DNA of 64,000 nucleotides from Chrysogorgia sp. JL179-B06 (GCA_035772405.1 JAYKKM010000339.1:1781501-1845500), one strand, 5' to 3'; shown: positions 44,798 through 55,980, counted from the first letter of the stretch. Notes: generated by a model not told the origin, from the sequence alone. Translations and numbers: made by a program.

Positions 44798-45280
44798 AGT
44801 GCCCATCTCACATTTAGGGCTTTTACATATTCGTAATATATATGGGTCTTCCTGAGCAAAATCATAATATATATTATCAGCCGAAAATTTCATCTTCATG
44901 CAGTTTTTCGCTGTCAAAGTTATCGGATGTGATGTCACAAGAGGCATTCCAAACCAGTTTTCTTTTGTTAATTGCCACAAAAATGCCTCTTGTGACATCA
45001 TGCGTGCTTCTATCTCGTATTATGCCTAAGAAGCTTCTCTACGTTCCTGCAAGGTTCGTGCATGAGGAACTAAATAGTTTATTTCAACTAATTTTCAACC
45101 AAAGAGCATTCATCGCCATCAAAATAAAATGGCGTCAAAATCCTCAAATTTTCAACTTCAACTAGCCATATCTTCTTAAATAATTGATAGGAATGCTGAA
45201 ACTTTGGAAATAAACAACAAAAGTCAATAAGATCTTTCATATGAACTACATTTGTATTTTGGCTGAAGTAACCCCTTTAA
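44794..45280. mobile_element. Chimeric MITE: left half of family E, right half of family A
   Basis: From TTAA at 44794 (TTAAAGTGCCCATCTCAC) the sequence follows the 50487-50778 element to about 45001. It then switches to the right half of family A (TCTATCTCGTATTATGCC .. GAAGTAACCCCTTTAA). Both outer ends keep TTAA. The junction overlaps TGTGACATCA, present in similar form in both parents. Confidence 0.65.
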
Positions 45281-45394
45281 GAAATTAGTTATCGGTTTGA
45301 GTAAATAGATTTTAAATTTATTACAAACTGCTTCGTGGTCAGAGTACTTTTCTGATCGCACGGGTTAACAGGAGATTATATTAAATGTGACTTA

Positions 45395-46285
45395 CAGCTT
45401 GGTTATTTTAACATGGTAAATTGTTTGCTACTCAAGCTTAACGCAAACTCAGAAGAAATGTTTCTGAGCCCCAGACGGGAATCAATTCAATCAAACCCGC
45501 AACCTTCATGATCTCCGGTTAGACGCTCTAACCATTGAGCTACCAGAACATGGCAAAGACAAGGCTACGTTGCGTACTACAGTAAAAACCCGCGTATAAG
45601 AACCTGTGAATTAAGAACCTTCAGGCTAAAATTTGCCTTTTAGACCCCCATTTTATAAGAACCTTTTTAGCCTAAGAATTGTAACAGGTTCTTATTTGAA
45701 AAAAGAAATAACTGGAAATAAAAACACAACATTTTGCACATTTTGTATTTTTGGTAATGACATCATGTTAAATTATTTTTAAAAGATTTCCCAGTAACAC
45801 TGCAACACAGTTCAAATTTTATTTCCCTGCATGTATCACCGCAGTTTAATTGTATACCTAAAGGAACTGGACATAAATCAGAGCAGGGTAAGGTTATTTT
45901 TTATTATGTGGTCATATTAGTACAGAAGCAAGTGACCACACCCATTTTGAGCTAGTTGTTGGACCAACAGCAAGCACCCTTTCCTCGAAAAAAATAAGAA
46001 ACTACTGTATTTAAGAACCTAATAGCTTAAAATCCCAGTAAATACCACTTATATAAGAACCTTTTTAGGCTAACTCGAAAAATGGTGGTTCTTATACGCG
46101 GGTTTTTACTGTAGTTCGTACATGATTTAGCAGTACGTATGTCGCACGCACGAACTAGTACACAACGTAGCCTTCGTTCTACCATCTGAGTTCTGGTAGC
46201 TCAATGGTTAGAGCGTCTAACCAGAGATCATGAAGGTTGCGAGTTCGATTCCCGTTTGGAGCTCAGAAACAGCAAACCGTTTATG
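45395..46285. repeat. SINE family 2 copies in inverted orientation around a MITE
   Basis: An antisense tRNA-like head lies at 45462-45545 and a sense head at 46190-46265 (GGTAGCTCAATGGTTAGAGC; GAGTTCGATTCCCG). Together they reproduce the palindromic arrangement seen at 16160-16880, split here by the element at 45580. Confidence 0.75.
45580..46111. mobile_element. TA-flanked MITE (mariner-like)
   Basis: The termini CAGTAAAAACCCGCGTATA and its exact complement (25 bp shared in all) are flanked by TA on both sides (45578 and 46112). Excision would restore TTGCGTACTAGTTCGTAC, which is what the empty SINE copy at 16608-16620 reads. A TA target fits Tc1/mariner-type elements. No ORF. Confidence 0.9.
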
Positions 46286-46786
46286 TTAAAGGGATATGGC
46301 AATATAAATTAACTTTGTCTCATTTGAAAGAACTCGTGAAATGGTATAACAAGACCTTTTACAATTTTCCCTTATCGTTTTTGGTTTTCGAAATAATTTG
46401 ACGAAAGACAGCGTGCTGTCCGCCATCTTGGAATTATTTTCGCTATGCATGTGACGTCATAAGTAGGGTAAAGTGAAAATGTTATCTTGCCAACCTTACG
46501 ACATTATGAGCCAGAGACTCGATTATGTTGCACTATTTCCATTTTCAATTGGCCCACACCATTTTAAAAAGTCGGTCACCTATGGAGTAGTTTCATCAGG
46601 TTTACCCTGCTAGTTAATTAGGTCAAATATTTCAACAAGATGGCGGATTGTCGACTTTTGTCATAATTATCTGAAATATTTCAAAAACCAAGAAAGTTAC
46701 AGAAAAATTGTAAAAGGTCTTCTTATACCATTTTACGAGTTCTTTCAAATGAGACAAAGTTAATTTATATTGCCATGTCCCTTTAA
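46286..46786. mobile_element. TTAA-type MITE, family B copy 2
   Basis: TTAAAGGGATATGGCAATAT at the left and ATATTGCCATGTCCCTTTAA at the right. The 501-bp form lacks the nested element of copy 1 and so shows its empty site near 46692. It lies about 150 bp beyond the stop codon of the receptor gene. Confidence 0.9.
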
Positions 46787-46932
46787 GGAGATTATATAAT
46801 ATCTATATACAACTTTCAGCCCTCGAACTTGGCGCCCGTTTAATCTACTAAAACCTAGCTATCTTCATATAACCATATCACAGTAATATCTTCCCGATAT
46901 ACTACCATCTTGTGTGAGTTCTTGTCATCAGA

Positions 46933-49900
46933 TCACGTGGTTCTTGCTTTAGCAGTGATGTACTTTTGCTCAAATATTATTTTAATGATGCCCAAGACGA
47001 CAAGAACGGCAGAAGATAGAATAACATAACAAGACACTCTGAATAACATGTGATTTGACACCATTTCAACAGACCATTCTGTTACTTCGTCCATATCAAT
47101 TGCTGTGTAATCAATGTCTCGCTCCTAAAAAAAGAAAACGTTAACGTGAATTTATAGCAGAAAGTCCCGGTTCTGGTATGATGTGTGATGCATATTATAA
47201 TCATTATTATAATTATTATAATAATAGTTTTATTATCAATCAAAATTGCATATTTTTTATTTTGGTTCATTGCATAGCTCTAGCGGTGGTCTTGATTATT
47301 GAAACATTTCACACTTGTAGCATTTGTATATCTAGAGAAATTGTGTTTATGATAAGCGGCAGACTTTTTGCAAATTAGTTTTCTGGATTTATTGGAAACA
47401 TGATTTCTCCATTCAGGTAAACTTTGAGGGTATAAAACGTTTCAGTAAACAAGACCATCACGTGTTTGAAGCCGTTTAATAAACTCGCAGCACGTGTTTT
47501 ATCAGATCTAAAACACTCGGGCTACGCCCTCGTGTTTTATATCTGATAAAACACTGCTGCTCGTTTATTAAACAATACATCAACCATATTTGACCTATAT
47601 GCATGACATTTTCACTGTAAGTTCATACAGGCATTATCTGTGCAATGACGAATTGATTTGTTGTTAGACTTACTCCAAAAAATATCTAGGGCCTTTGGAA
47701 AAGATGTAATTGGACATTTTTCTCCCTCATTTTTGGGAAAGGCTAAAATATATGAAGGCATTGACATATCTGTAACATAATTCGTCATTGCACAGCTCTG
47801 GTATTGCATGTACCACATATAAAATTTCAGACCCTTAGCACTTACCTGTTTGGAGAAATCACTATTGGCGCGTCCTGCAGTTTCGTGCCTTTAAAAATGT
47901 TGTGTTCGCGGAAAAGGGTGTGACTGCTAAGCAATTAAAGATATGCAGACCCAAATCGTTTTCTTTGTAAATGCTATTGGACCATGTTAACTACTTATGT
48001 AAAAAAATATGACTATATAAAATTTGTAGTATGATAAATCGTGCTCTCAAAATGACTCCATTTTGACTATCGAGGCTACCTTAAGTTAAAAAATACAATA
48101 TGGATTTACATACTTTAAACTGTTCAGAGGTGTTTGTTCAGAGGTGACTGTGTCAGAGGTGTGTCTGTGTCAGAGGTGACTGTCTGTTCAGAGGTGACTG
48201 TTCAGAGGTGACTGTCTGTTCAGAGGTGACTGTCTGTTCAGAGGTGACTGTCTGTTCAGAGGTGACTGTCTGTGCAGAGGTGACTGTTCAGAGGTGACTG
48301 TCTGTTCAGAGGTGACTGTCTGTTCAGAGGTGACTGTCTGTTCAGAGGTGAGTGTCTGTTCACAGGTGACTGTCTGTTCAGAGGTGACTGTCTGTTCAGA
48401 GGTGACTGTCTGTTCAGAGGTGACTGTCTGTTCAGAGGTGACTGTTCAGAGGTGACTGTTCAGAGGTGACTGTCTGTTCAGAGGTGGCTGTCTGTTCAGA
48501 GGTGACTGTCTGTTCAGAGGTGACTGTTCAGAGGTGACTGTTCAGAGGTGACTGTTCAGAGGTGACTGTCTGTTCAGAGATGACTGTCTGTTCAGAGGCC
48601 CTGGCTGTTCAGAGGTGACTGTCTGTTCAGAGGTGACTGTCTGTGCAGAGGCGACTGTTCAGAGGTGACTGTCTGTTCAGAGGTGACTGTCTGTTCAGAG
48701 GTGACTGTCTGTTCAGAGGTGACTGTCTGTTCAGAGGTGACTGTCTGTTCAGAGATGACTGTCTGTTCAGAGGTGACTGTCTGTTCAGAGATGACTGTCT
48801 CTTCAGAGGTGTCTGTTCAGAGGTGACTGTCTCTTCAGAGGTGACTGTTCAGAAGTGACTATGTTGCTAGAAACTATCCACTAACTTTAGAAAACTGCCA
48901 CATCAACATAACCGCCCAGCAATCAAGGAAAGGATCATCAATCCTCTCCAAATTCATAACTGCTAAGCCAACGGAGAAAGGATGTTTTATCGTATCAATG
49001 ATGGCGATGTCTTTCGCATAGCCCTGATATTTCTGTGACATGAGATACATGGCTTCCAGAAAGTCTGGAATGATAATTCTAGAAACATTGCCTTGAGTTA
49101 AAGCTAGATGCATGTCGTCTTCACCATATTCTAGAAATGAAATAAAAATTAAATGAATATGAAAAGTTCTTGTTAGAAAATACTTGAGCAGTCCAAAACG
49201 TCGGCCATTAGAAGAATATGAAAGACCAAGTGGCGAGGTTTAGGTTCTGAGTCGACGTATTTGGATTGTGGATGAATAAAAAAGCCTCTATAGGGTTTTC
49301 TGAGAAGATTCGGCTAATAAGTCTAAGTATTTACCACGTCAAGTTGGCAACGAAGCACTTCAAAACACTTCGTTATCGTTAAATTTAAGGGTTGTTGTGG
49401 TTTACCTGTCAATATAGCTCCAGTGTTTATCGTGGTTTCAAAAAAGAATTTCGTTCCATGCATCACTCCTAGCTGGTAATTGAAAAAATATAACGCATCA
49501 TTTGTGACCTGTATTTAGCCACATGGACTAAGATGATGAGTGAAGGTTACACATGTGTACAACCTGTAACCTTCTGATGACTAGTGAGATGCTCTAACTA
49601 TTGAGCTACATGGACTAAGATGATGAGTGAAGGTTACATATGTGTACAACCTGTAACCTTCTGATGACTAGTGAGATGCTCTAACTATTGAGCTACATGG
49701 ACTAAGATGATGAGTGAAGGTTATATATGTGTTCAACATGTAACCTTCTGATGACTAGTGAGATGCTCTAACTATTGAGCTACATGGACTAAGATGATGA
49801 GTGAAGGTTACATATGTGTACATGACCTCTAACCTTTTGATGACTGGTGAGATGTTCTAATTAACTATTGAGTAACATGGACTAAGAGTGATGAGTGAAG

Positions 49901-52283
49901 TTGTTGTACATATGTGTACAACCTGTAACCTCTTAATATGTCGGTATATATTTTCCCGCTCTTTTACCTTTCGGCCAATGAGGTTTTGATTCTCTTTCAA
50001 ATTCAATGACGTCATGCTACTGGAGATATGCGCAGTGAACAAAGATGTTAGAATCATTCCAACAAACATCCAAAATACGGCGTAGCATCGTGCCAGCGGG
50101 AACCTGGGAACTAAATCGCCATAGCTGAAGAGATAGATACATTACCATTCTTAACACCATTACCATGAAGTCACCATTCACAACACCATTGCCACCAAAT
50201 TACCAGTCTCAACATGCACCATTGCCATCAAATCACCATTCTTAACACCATTACCATGAAGCCACCATTCTCAACACAATTGCCATGAAATCACCATTCT
50301 CGACACCATTGCCACCACATCATCATCCTAACTTACCCGACCGTTGTCATGGTTACAATTGAAAACCAGAAGCTTTGACCAATTTCATGAGCAAATGTAG
50401 CCAAGGGTGTAGAAGATTTTTCTTTTTTGTGAAATTCCTAGGAAAATACATAAAAGTGGGGCTTGTATTTGGAGAGGGGTTTGCATTTAAACTACCTATC
50501 TCACGTTTTGGGATTTTACATATTCGTAATATTTGGGTCTTCCTGAGCAAAATCATAATATATATTGTCAGCCGAAAATTTCATCTTCATGGGGTTTTTT
50601 GCTGTTAAAGTTACTGGATGTGATATCACAAGAGGCATTCCAGACATCACATCCGATAACTTTAACAGCAAAAAACTCCATGAAGATGAAATTTTCGGCT
50701 GATAAGATATATTATGATTTTGCTCAGGAAGACCCGAATATTACGGATATGTAAAATCCCCTGAGATAGGCACTTTAACGGTAAAAATGCATGCAATATG
50801 ATCATGTCGCAGATGATCATGTCAATTTTTTCTAAGTAACACGAAAACTATAAAAGCCGAAAGTGTCCCCTCACAGTAAAGTAGAAGGAGGTTAACAAGC
50901 TAGGACAGAGACAATTCAGAGGAGAAACCATAGTCGGAACCAAAGAACTAAAGACATCCATCCAAAGGCAAAGAAGAACTCCTTGAACATTTGAACGTTA
51001 AATTTAATATATGTTTTGGTAGATTCCTTGTTCCGAATATATTGTTCACGTATATTAAAGATCCTTAACCTAGAGAAGAACCCCGTCTATAACAACTGTA
51101 TTATATATTTTGGTTACGTTTCCTCCCTGTTTTAACGCTGTTTTCGTCTTCAGAAAGCTGCTGGTTACCTTACTTCGTCACTAGCATGTCTCGCTTCATT
51201 TTACTCAATTAGGCATTTATTTTCCGTGTTTTAGATGATTGAAAACGTTAAAGAAAAGCAATAATGATGTTCCAGCACACTCGGTATTTTCAATGAAGTG
51301 CCAGGCTAGCTCTCTTCTATTTTCATTCAAATCAACTCAGAAATTTTCCCGCCAAAAGTACAAAGTTTTGCAGGTCAATATCCGTTGATTCCCCGAACCT
51401 CTCAGTAACCATAATCAGCGTTATTTGGCCGTATAGAGCTGAAAATAGGCTCAGCTATATAATAGTAAGACTTATTAACTTCGTTTTCTTGGCCTGTATA
51501 TGGCAAACTATATTTATACCTGAGGTTTTTGTACAGAAAAATACTTTCGCATATACCGACCGAGCAAACTCAGTTAAAAAGGTATTTCCTATATGGCTTT
51601 TGGTTAATTTCTTCTCTGTTTACTCTCTTTTAATCTTCATAAACGAGCTCAAGCGTATAATAAATATATAAAAGTTAATGAGTGGGAGGGCTGTATTGAA
51701 ATTTAGCTTCAAAATGATTAAATATACACACCAGTAGCCAAAAAACAACAGCTGCCGACACAGCCATGGCAAGACACAATATTAACATCGGATTTTGCGC
51801 CAACGAGTACATCACTACTTTGTGAAAGTTCGGGAATGCTAACGAATTCTTGTTCGCCAATACCATCGGGCCAGGAGAGTTCTTTATCGGTAAATACTGG
51901 AAAAAATTATACAAATCCCCGATTTCTTTGCTGCCAAGCACAGGGAAGACCAGTGTAATAGTGTCGTTGTCCAAAGGTATCTCTTTCGCCTCCTCAATGC
52001 TGTAACTATAAGACGGTTGTAAAGTATATTTGTGGATTTTCTTTAATGAGTAATTGAGATTCTTACAGCAGTAACCCAAGGATTTTTCCAACGCTCTTGG
52101 TAGGGAACCAGTTGTGTTTCCGTTTTGATCTTCGCTTATGTAAGACGAAAAATACTCCATCCAATAAATTTGGATTCGTTTGTAGTGTCTCGGACAAATT
52201 TCACCGGAATGCTTCGGTTGTGTCCATGGCAAACCGGAGAAAAGTATTGCAAGGAATGGAGTGCTTGAAAACAAGTTTTGCAT
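46933..52283 (-). CDS. GluR0-like ionotropic receptor with K+ channel filter, six exons, 449 aa
   Basis: Exons (minus): 52283-51732, 50437-50337, 50124-49968, 49508-49406, 49130-48886, 47124-46933. All introns are GT-AG, phases agree (0,2,0,1,0) and the total is 1350 nt including the stop. Layout: signal peptide (MQNLFSSTPFLAILFSG); extracellular lobe 1; M1 (NPMLILCLAMAVSAAVVFWL); pore helix and filter SFWFSIVTMTTVGYGDLVP, with TVG|YGD split by intron 2; M3 (FWMFVGMILTSLFTAHISSS); lobe 2 (YFFNYQLGVMHGTKFFFETT .. KHPFSVGLAVMNLERIDD); M4 (VSCYVILSSAVLVVLGIIKI) and a short basic tail. An in-frame TAG lies 9 nt before the ATG. Animal iGluRs lack this filter; bacterial GluR0 has it. The order suggests a ligand-gated K+-selective channel; ligand and physiology are unknown. 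I recall similar uncharacterised invertebrate proteins but cannot check. Confidence 0.85.
47262..47460. mobile_element. Family J MITE fragment in intron 5
   Basis: TTGGTTCATTGCATAGCTCT and ATGATAAGCGGCAGA match arms of 44126-44360. It lies within the last intron of the receptor gene. Confidence 0.6.
47475..47576. mobile_element. ~100-bp foldback in intron 5
   Basis: GTTTAATAAACTCGCAGCAC..GTGTTTTATCAGATCT is mirrored by ATCTGATAAAACACTG..CGTTTATTAAAC around an ACACTCGGGCTACGCCCTCG loop. Confidence 0.8.
48125..48862 (+). repeat. 14/18-bp minisatellite in intron 5
   Basis: About 43 units of TGTCTGTTCAGAGGTGAC or its shorter form TGTTCAGAGGTGAC. It ends some 25 bp from the donor of exon 5 (minus sense). 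The LFRGDC-repeat ORF is an artefact. Confidence 0.95.
49515..49935 (-). repeat. Tandem tRNA-like units filling intron 3
   Basis: Four to five ~97-bp units, each with an antisense A-box-like TGTAGCTCAATAGTTAGAGC and a B-box-like AGAAGGTTACAGGTTG. They occupy nearly all of the intron between exons 3 and 4 of the receptor gene. They resemble SINE family 1 but form a true tandem array. Confidence 0.85.
50135..50328 (+). repeat. ACCATT-rich minisatellite in intron 2
   Basis: Irregular ~35-bp units (TCACCATTCTTAACACCATT, then ACCATGAA or GCCACCAA) fill the short intron that splits the channel filter. Confidence 0.8.
50487..50778. mobile_element. TTAA-type foldback MITE, family E, in intron 1
   Basis: Arms with TTCCTGAGCAAAATCATAAT and AAATTTCATCTTCATG are mirrored. 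The right end TGAGATAGGCACTTTAA and the left TTAAACTACCTATCTCA keep TTAA. Its left half reappears at 44794. Confidence 0.85.
50779..51731. other. Rest of receptor intron 1
   Basis: No further repeat or exon recognised. The donor side (CTG|GTGTGT at 51731) defines its upstream edge. Confidence 0.5.
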
Positions 52284-52524
52284 CGTGAACTATCGAGCAA
52301 GTAATGATAAACTAAAATTGGTTAGTTTTATATAAACTGTTTCGACTTTTAATTGACGATTTTTTGATAACTCTGGTTGGCTAGACAAGTTAATAGTTGA
52401 TATTAAAACAGCCGTTCGTAGTACTTTATTAGAAATGTATTGCTTTTTGAGATTAGTTAGAGTTGCTTTCACTAATTAGAATTCGTGGCTGTTTTTCCAG
52501 CCCTAATATCGATCGAATGGGCAA

Positions 52525-52930
52525 CAATCACTGATCTCGAAAGAAGACTGGATCGAGCAAATGAAGGAGTCCGCCATTACTAAGGGACCAACTGAGGATC
52601 CTATGAGGTTTTTTGTTGGATTATGTGCTCTTACCATAGACAAAATAAAATAATTTTACTATAAAGAGGACCAGAAGACATTTTTCAAATTACTGAGTAA
52701 AACGATTCATGGCCTACCTACAGATTTACTGCGACTTTGGTCCCTTAGTAATGGCCGCCGTTGGCTCTAATTATCCAGTGAGAGAAGCCTAATATGAGAC
52801 GTCAAATTTGGTTCAAGATTTTATGCATTTAATGTTAACAAAGAAACTATATTGGCCAGACACTAAACCTATTTCGTAAGCGTCACAGTTTGATTTGCTT
52901 GCAAACTCGGAGCTTCTAATGAGCAAGAGA
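52525..52930 (+). mobile_element. Repeat family H, copy 3 (truncated)
   Basis: Matches 22575-22965 from CACTGATCTCGAAAGAAGAC to CAAACTCGGAGCTTC. The right terminus is missing. Confidence 0.75.
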
Positions 52931-53320
52931 AGTTACGGAACCTGGTAACGAAATAAGTTATGATGCGCACAACCCTGGGAACTAGTTGAGATTTTCGCGC
53001 TCTTTTTCCATGGCCGCCATCTTTTTCAATATTCAAAATAATATTTTTTAATTAGTAATATTATTAAAAGAAGGAGAAATCCTTGGATAATTTCTCTGGA
53101 AAGTCATCATAGATGCTGAATCATCACATTAACTAAATCGTGACAGCGGTAAAGGTCAGTAAAAGTGTTGGAATTATTGGAAAACATCAGATATGTAGAA
53201 CTTTAATTTTACCATATTTATCCTATGGTATTGTGCATGGGGGGGGGGGGGGGCTGCAGCCGACCCCCACCCGGGGGAATAGGGTACTTTAAGATATGGT
53301 TCTACGTCACACTTTGGGGG
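52931..53320. other. Intergenic; poly-G tract at 53241-53253
   Basis: No gene recognised. The G homopolymer is followed by a short C-rich complement (GACCCCCACCCGGGGG). Confidence 0.4.
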
Positions 53321-53324
53321 TGAG

Positions 53325-53468
53325 GCTAGTATACACGTATCGCTCCCGCAAAACGCAATATTTTACCGTGGTTCGCGCGGGATTTTTGATAGGAGTATTA
53401 TACCAAAAATCCCGCGAGAAGGTGCGGTAAAATCTTGCGTTTCGCGGGAATCGCGCGATACGTGTATT
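53325..53468. mobile_element. GC-rich foldback
   Basis: TACACGTATCGCTCCCGCAA, then AACGCAATATTTTACCG..CGCGGGATTTTTG, is mirrored by CAAAAATCCCGCG..CGGTAAAATCTTGCGTTTCG and GCGATACGTGTA. It lies ~120 bp upstream of the possible first exon at 53585. Confidence 0.85.
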
Positions 53469-53584
53469 CTGCACTCAGTTGATGTAGTGACGTCATACCA
53501 ACAATTCACGAAGTTCGTCGGAAAATGCTCGGTCTATCTTCGCGTTGCGTGAAATATAATATTCCCCGCGAATTTTAATTCAAA

Positions 53585-54981
53585 ATGAATAGGGTGCTTG
53601 AACTTGTAAACAAAAGACTAAAAAATGTGGAAAATGGGCAATTGTTTTGTCGGTAAACATCGCCACAAGCACTCCTGAGAAGTCGGCTTTTTACTTCGGG
53701 AAATGCCGGTGCATCTCCGATCACCTTTCGTACAGCGCATGCGTGGTATTGGTTGTAATCTTGAAAGTGAAATGGCGGATGATTTTGAAAATTCTTGCTG
53801 TCTTTCGTGCTCTATTTTACAGGTATTATTAACTTACTGTGTTTATTAAACTAGATGAAGTTTAGACATAACTGAATGTTTGTTCCGTTGAATGTTATTT
53901 TTAGGCGGTTGAAGCATGGAAAATGATTAAATATGTGGTCAAATTTTTTTGATGAATATCTGACTACTTTGAAACCATCTACATAATTCTTGTTGATGAT
54001 TCGATGGCGAATGTTGATATGCGTGTACAAAGGCCTCTTGACTTTAGTACTTTGCTCAATCTTAATAACTACAAAACATTGTATGTGACAAAAAAACATT
54101 CTTTCAAGTCTGCAGGGTAATATTGGAAGTGCTCATCCTAGACATTTTTTGGCCAAACATTGCACACTTGCCAGACTGGAAAGTTTGTAAAATGCACAAC
54201 AGATATCAAGTTTTCAGTTGCCATTTTGCATGGGCAGATTGTAAAAATTTCATTTGAAAATTACTTGTTCCACAACAACTTTTCTTTACAATTTTTGCCT
54301 AGTCTAGATAAAAATCGCATTGACAACAGGTAATCTTCATGGCCACAAAATTGTTCCCAAAAAATTATAGGGAAAAATGCAACTGAGATAAACTGGGCTA
54401 AAGGCCTGGTCACACTACACTACACACTGATGATATGATAACGATACATAAAAATTGTTCACCTATAACATGTATGTTGTAACAATAATGATATCACCAA
54501 CGTAGTAACATACATTTTATAGGTTAACAATTTTTATGAATTGTTATTGTATTGTTGTCATTGTGTAGTGATATTAAGCCTTAACCTGGCTCATGATCCC
54601 TAAAAGATCAAATGTCACCCAAGTATTTGACCTGAGCATCCTATATTTTGTATGATACTTTGTATGATAAATGTCTGTTTTACAGTATTTCTGTAACTTT
54701 TATATTACTTCCTGATTTTAGATTGTCAATCAGTTCATGGCTAGATGCAACAAATGGATAATTAATTTTTTAACACCTTGAGTAAAGTAAGTTCACTTAA
54801 TATATTTCTCAATTATACTGTGGAGTGTAGATACCTGTAGTATACTGTAGGCCTAAAATTGTAACAACTTTCTTCTTCTGTATTTTGGGTAGTGACCACA
54901 ATGCTCAACATCGATTACCTGCAACTTGGTCAAGATTCTTATTACCAGTAATCAAAGTTATTGAACACAGATATTACTATG
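53585..54981 (+). CDS. Tentative two-exon gene start
   Basis: Possible exon 53585-53652 (MNRVLELVNKRLKNVENGQL, then FC, donor CG|GTAAAC) joins in phase to 54893-54981. The acceptor there is CTTTCTTCTTCTG..GGGTAG, with reading DHNAQHRLPATWSRFLLPVI, then KVIEHRYYY, donor TATG|GTAAAT. The phase match could be chance (1 in 3). No downstream exon is convincing and I recognise no domain. Confidence 0.25.
54405..54590. mobile_element. Foldback MITE
   Basis: Left GGCCTGGTCACACTAC..ATGATAACGATACATAAAA is mirrored at the right (TTTTATGAATTGTTATTG..CATTGTGTAGTGATATTAAGCC). The arms have diverged. Confidence 0.65.
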
Positions 54982-55480
54982 GTAAATATACATGTAATGT
55001 TACCTAAAGGTATTTTCTTTGTGATTGAGAAAACTGATGTTGCATGTTAAAAAGAATAGAACAAAAACTTTTCGAGAGTTTCAAAAATAACAAATTATTT
55101 AAAGCATTAAAATCATTTAAAGGATGCAGCAGATTGTGAAACCAAATTTTTTTGACAAAGTAATTTAATGAAAGATCAAAGACCTTTTTTGTTGTGTACT
55201 AATTTATTCATTACATTAGATTTGGTTAATTTGAATTACTCTTGTTGATTTCCAAGTTGAAGTGCTTTCCTATTATAAGTTTTATTATTTTTAAATTTAC
55301 ATCAGTTTTGTCAGTCATTAGAAAATAGAATTTTATAGGTAATGTATATGATAGCAAATCAGCATTTCAGGTTTTTGTGAAAGGGTCTGGAGAATGAAAT
55401 TGATGATCTGGAGAATCAGGGGGGTCCTGGGGCATGCCCCCTGGAAATTGTGAAATTCAGAAGTAAAAAATGCCATACAT
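54982..55480. other. AT-rich intergenic DNA
   Basis: No gene recognised. 55420-55445 (GGGGTCCTGGGGCATGCCCC) looks like repeat-derived sequence. Confidence 0.4.
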
Positions 55481-55486
55481 GTTTAT

Positions 55487-55622
55487 AAATCTAAAATTTG
55501 CATATTAGCTGCCATATTGAATTCTACCGTGCTGAGTAATGTCAGTCTGGTAATGGTAGATCCAAGACTCCGGTGCGCCATAGAATTCAATATGGTGGCC
55601 AATGTGCAAATTCTAGATTTAG
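55487..55622. repeat. Foldback element
   Basis: AAATCTAAAATTTGCATATT..GCCATATTGAATTCTA is mirrored by TAGAATTCAATATGGTGGCC..GTGCAAATTCTAGATTT. Confidence 0.75.
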
Positions 55623-55869
55623 TCGCTAGTGACGAAGAGCAAGTTTACTTCGAACATTTTCACACAAAACGGGGTTTTAAAACATGCGTTGGGAATATTA
55701 TTTATCCAGCGACGGCGAAATATGATGGAGACACAGCGAATTAGCTACAAAATCCGCTCAACCACCGCCGAAATTTGACGTTCAATGGTCTAAATCTGAA
55801 ACGCTGGCAAATGCAATTAAGGATTTGTTTAAAGGAGAGCGGATTTATTCAATTAAGAACAATATTTTG

Positions 55870-55980
55870 AAAATTATCCAACTGTCCCAACTGGGAATTG
55901 AATCCATGGTCTCTGGTCTACTGTAAACATACCAGTGCTCTGACCATTGCACTACTAAGACACACAGTCAGCAGTTGCCG
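55870..55980 (-). repeat. tRNA-like SINE head
   Basis: The minus strand reads TAGTAGTGCAATGGTCAGAG (A box) and ATGGATTCAATTCCCAGTTG (B box), with an intron-like bulge of ~20 bp between. Unrelated in sequence to families 1-3. Confidence 0.6.

Noticed and set aside
48643..48858. LFRGDC-repeat ORF
   Set aside because: Produced by the 18-bp minisatellite lying in an intron of the receptor gene.
50353..50556. 67-aa ORF at receptor exon 2
   Set aside because: It is in the wrong frame; the correct frame gives the pore helix and ends at a GT donor.
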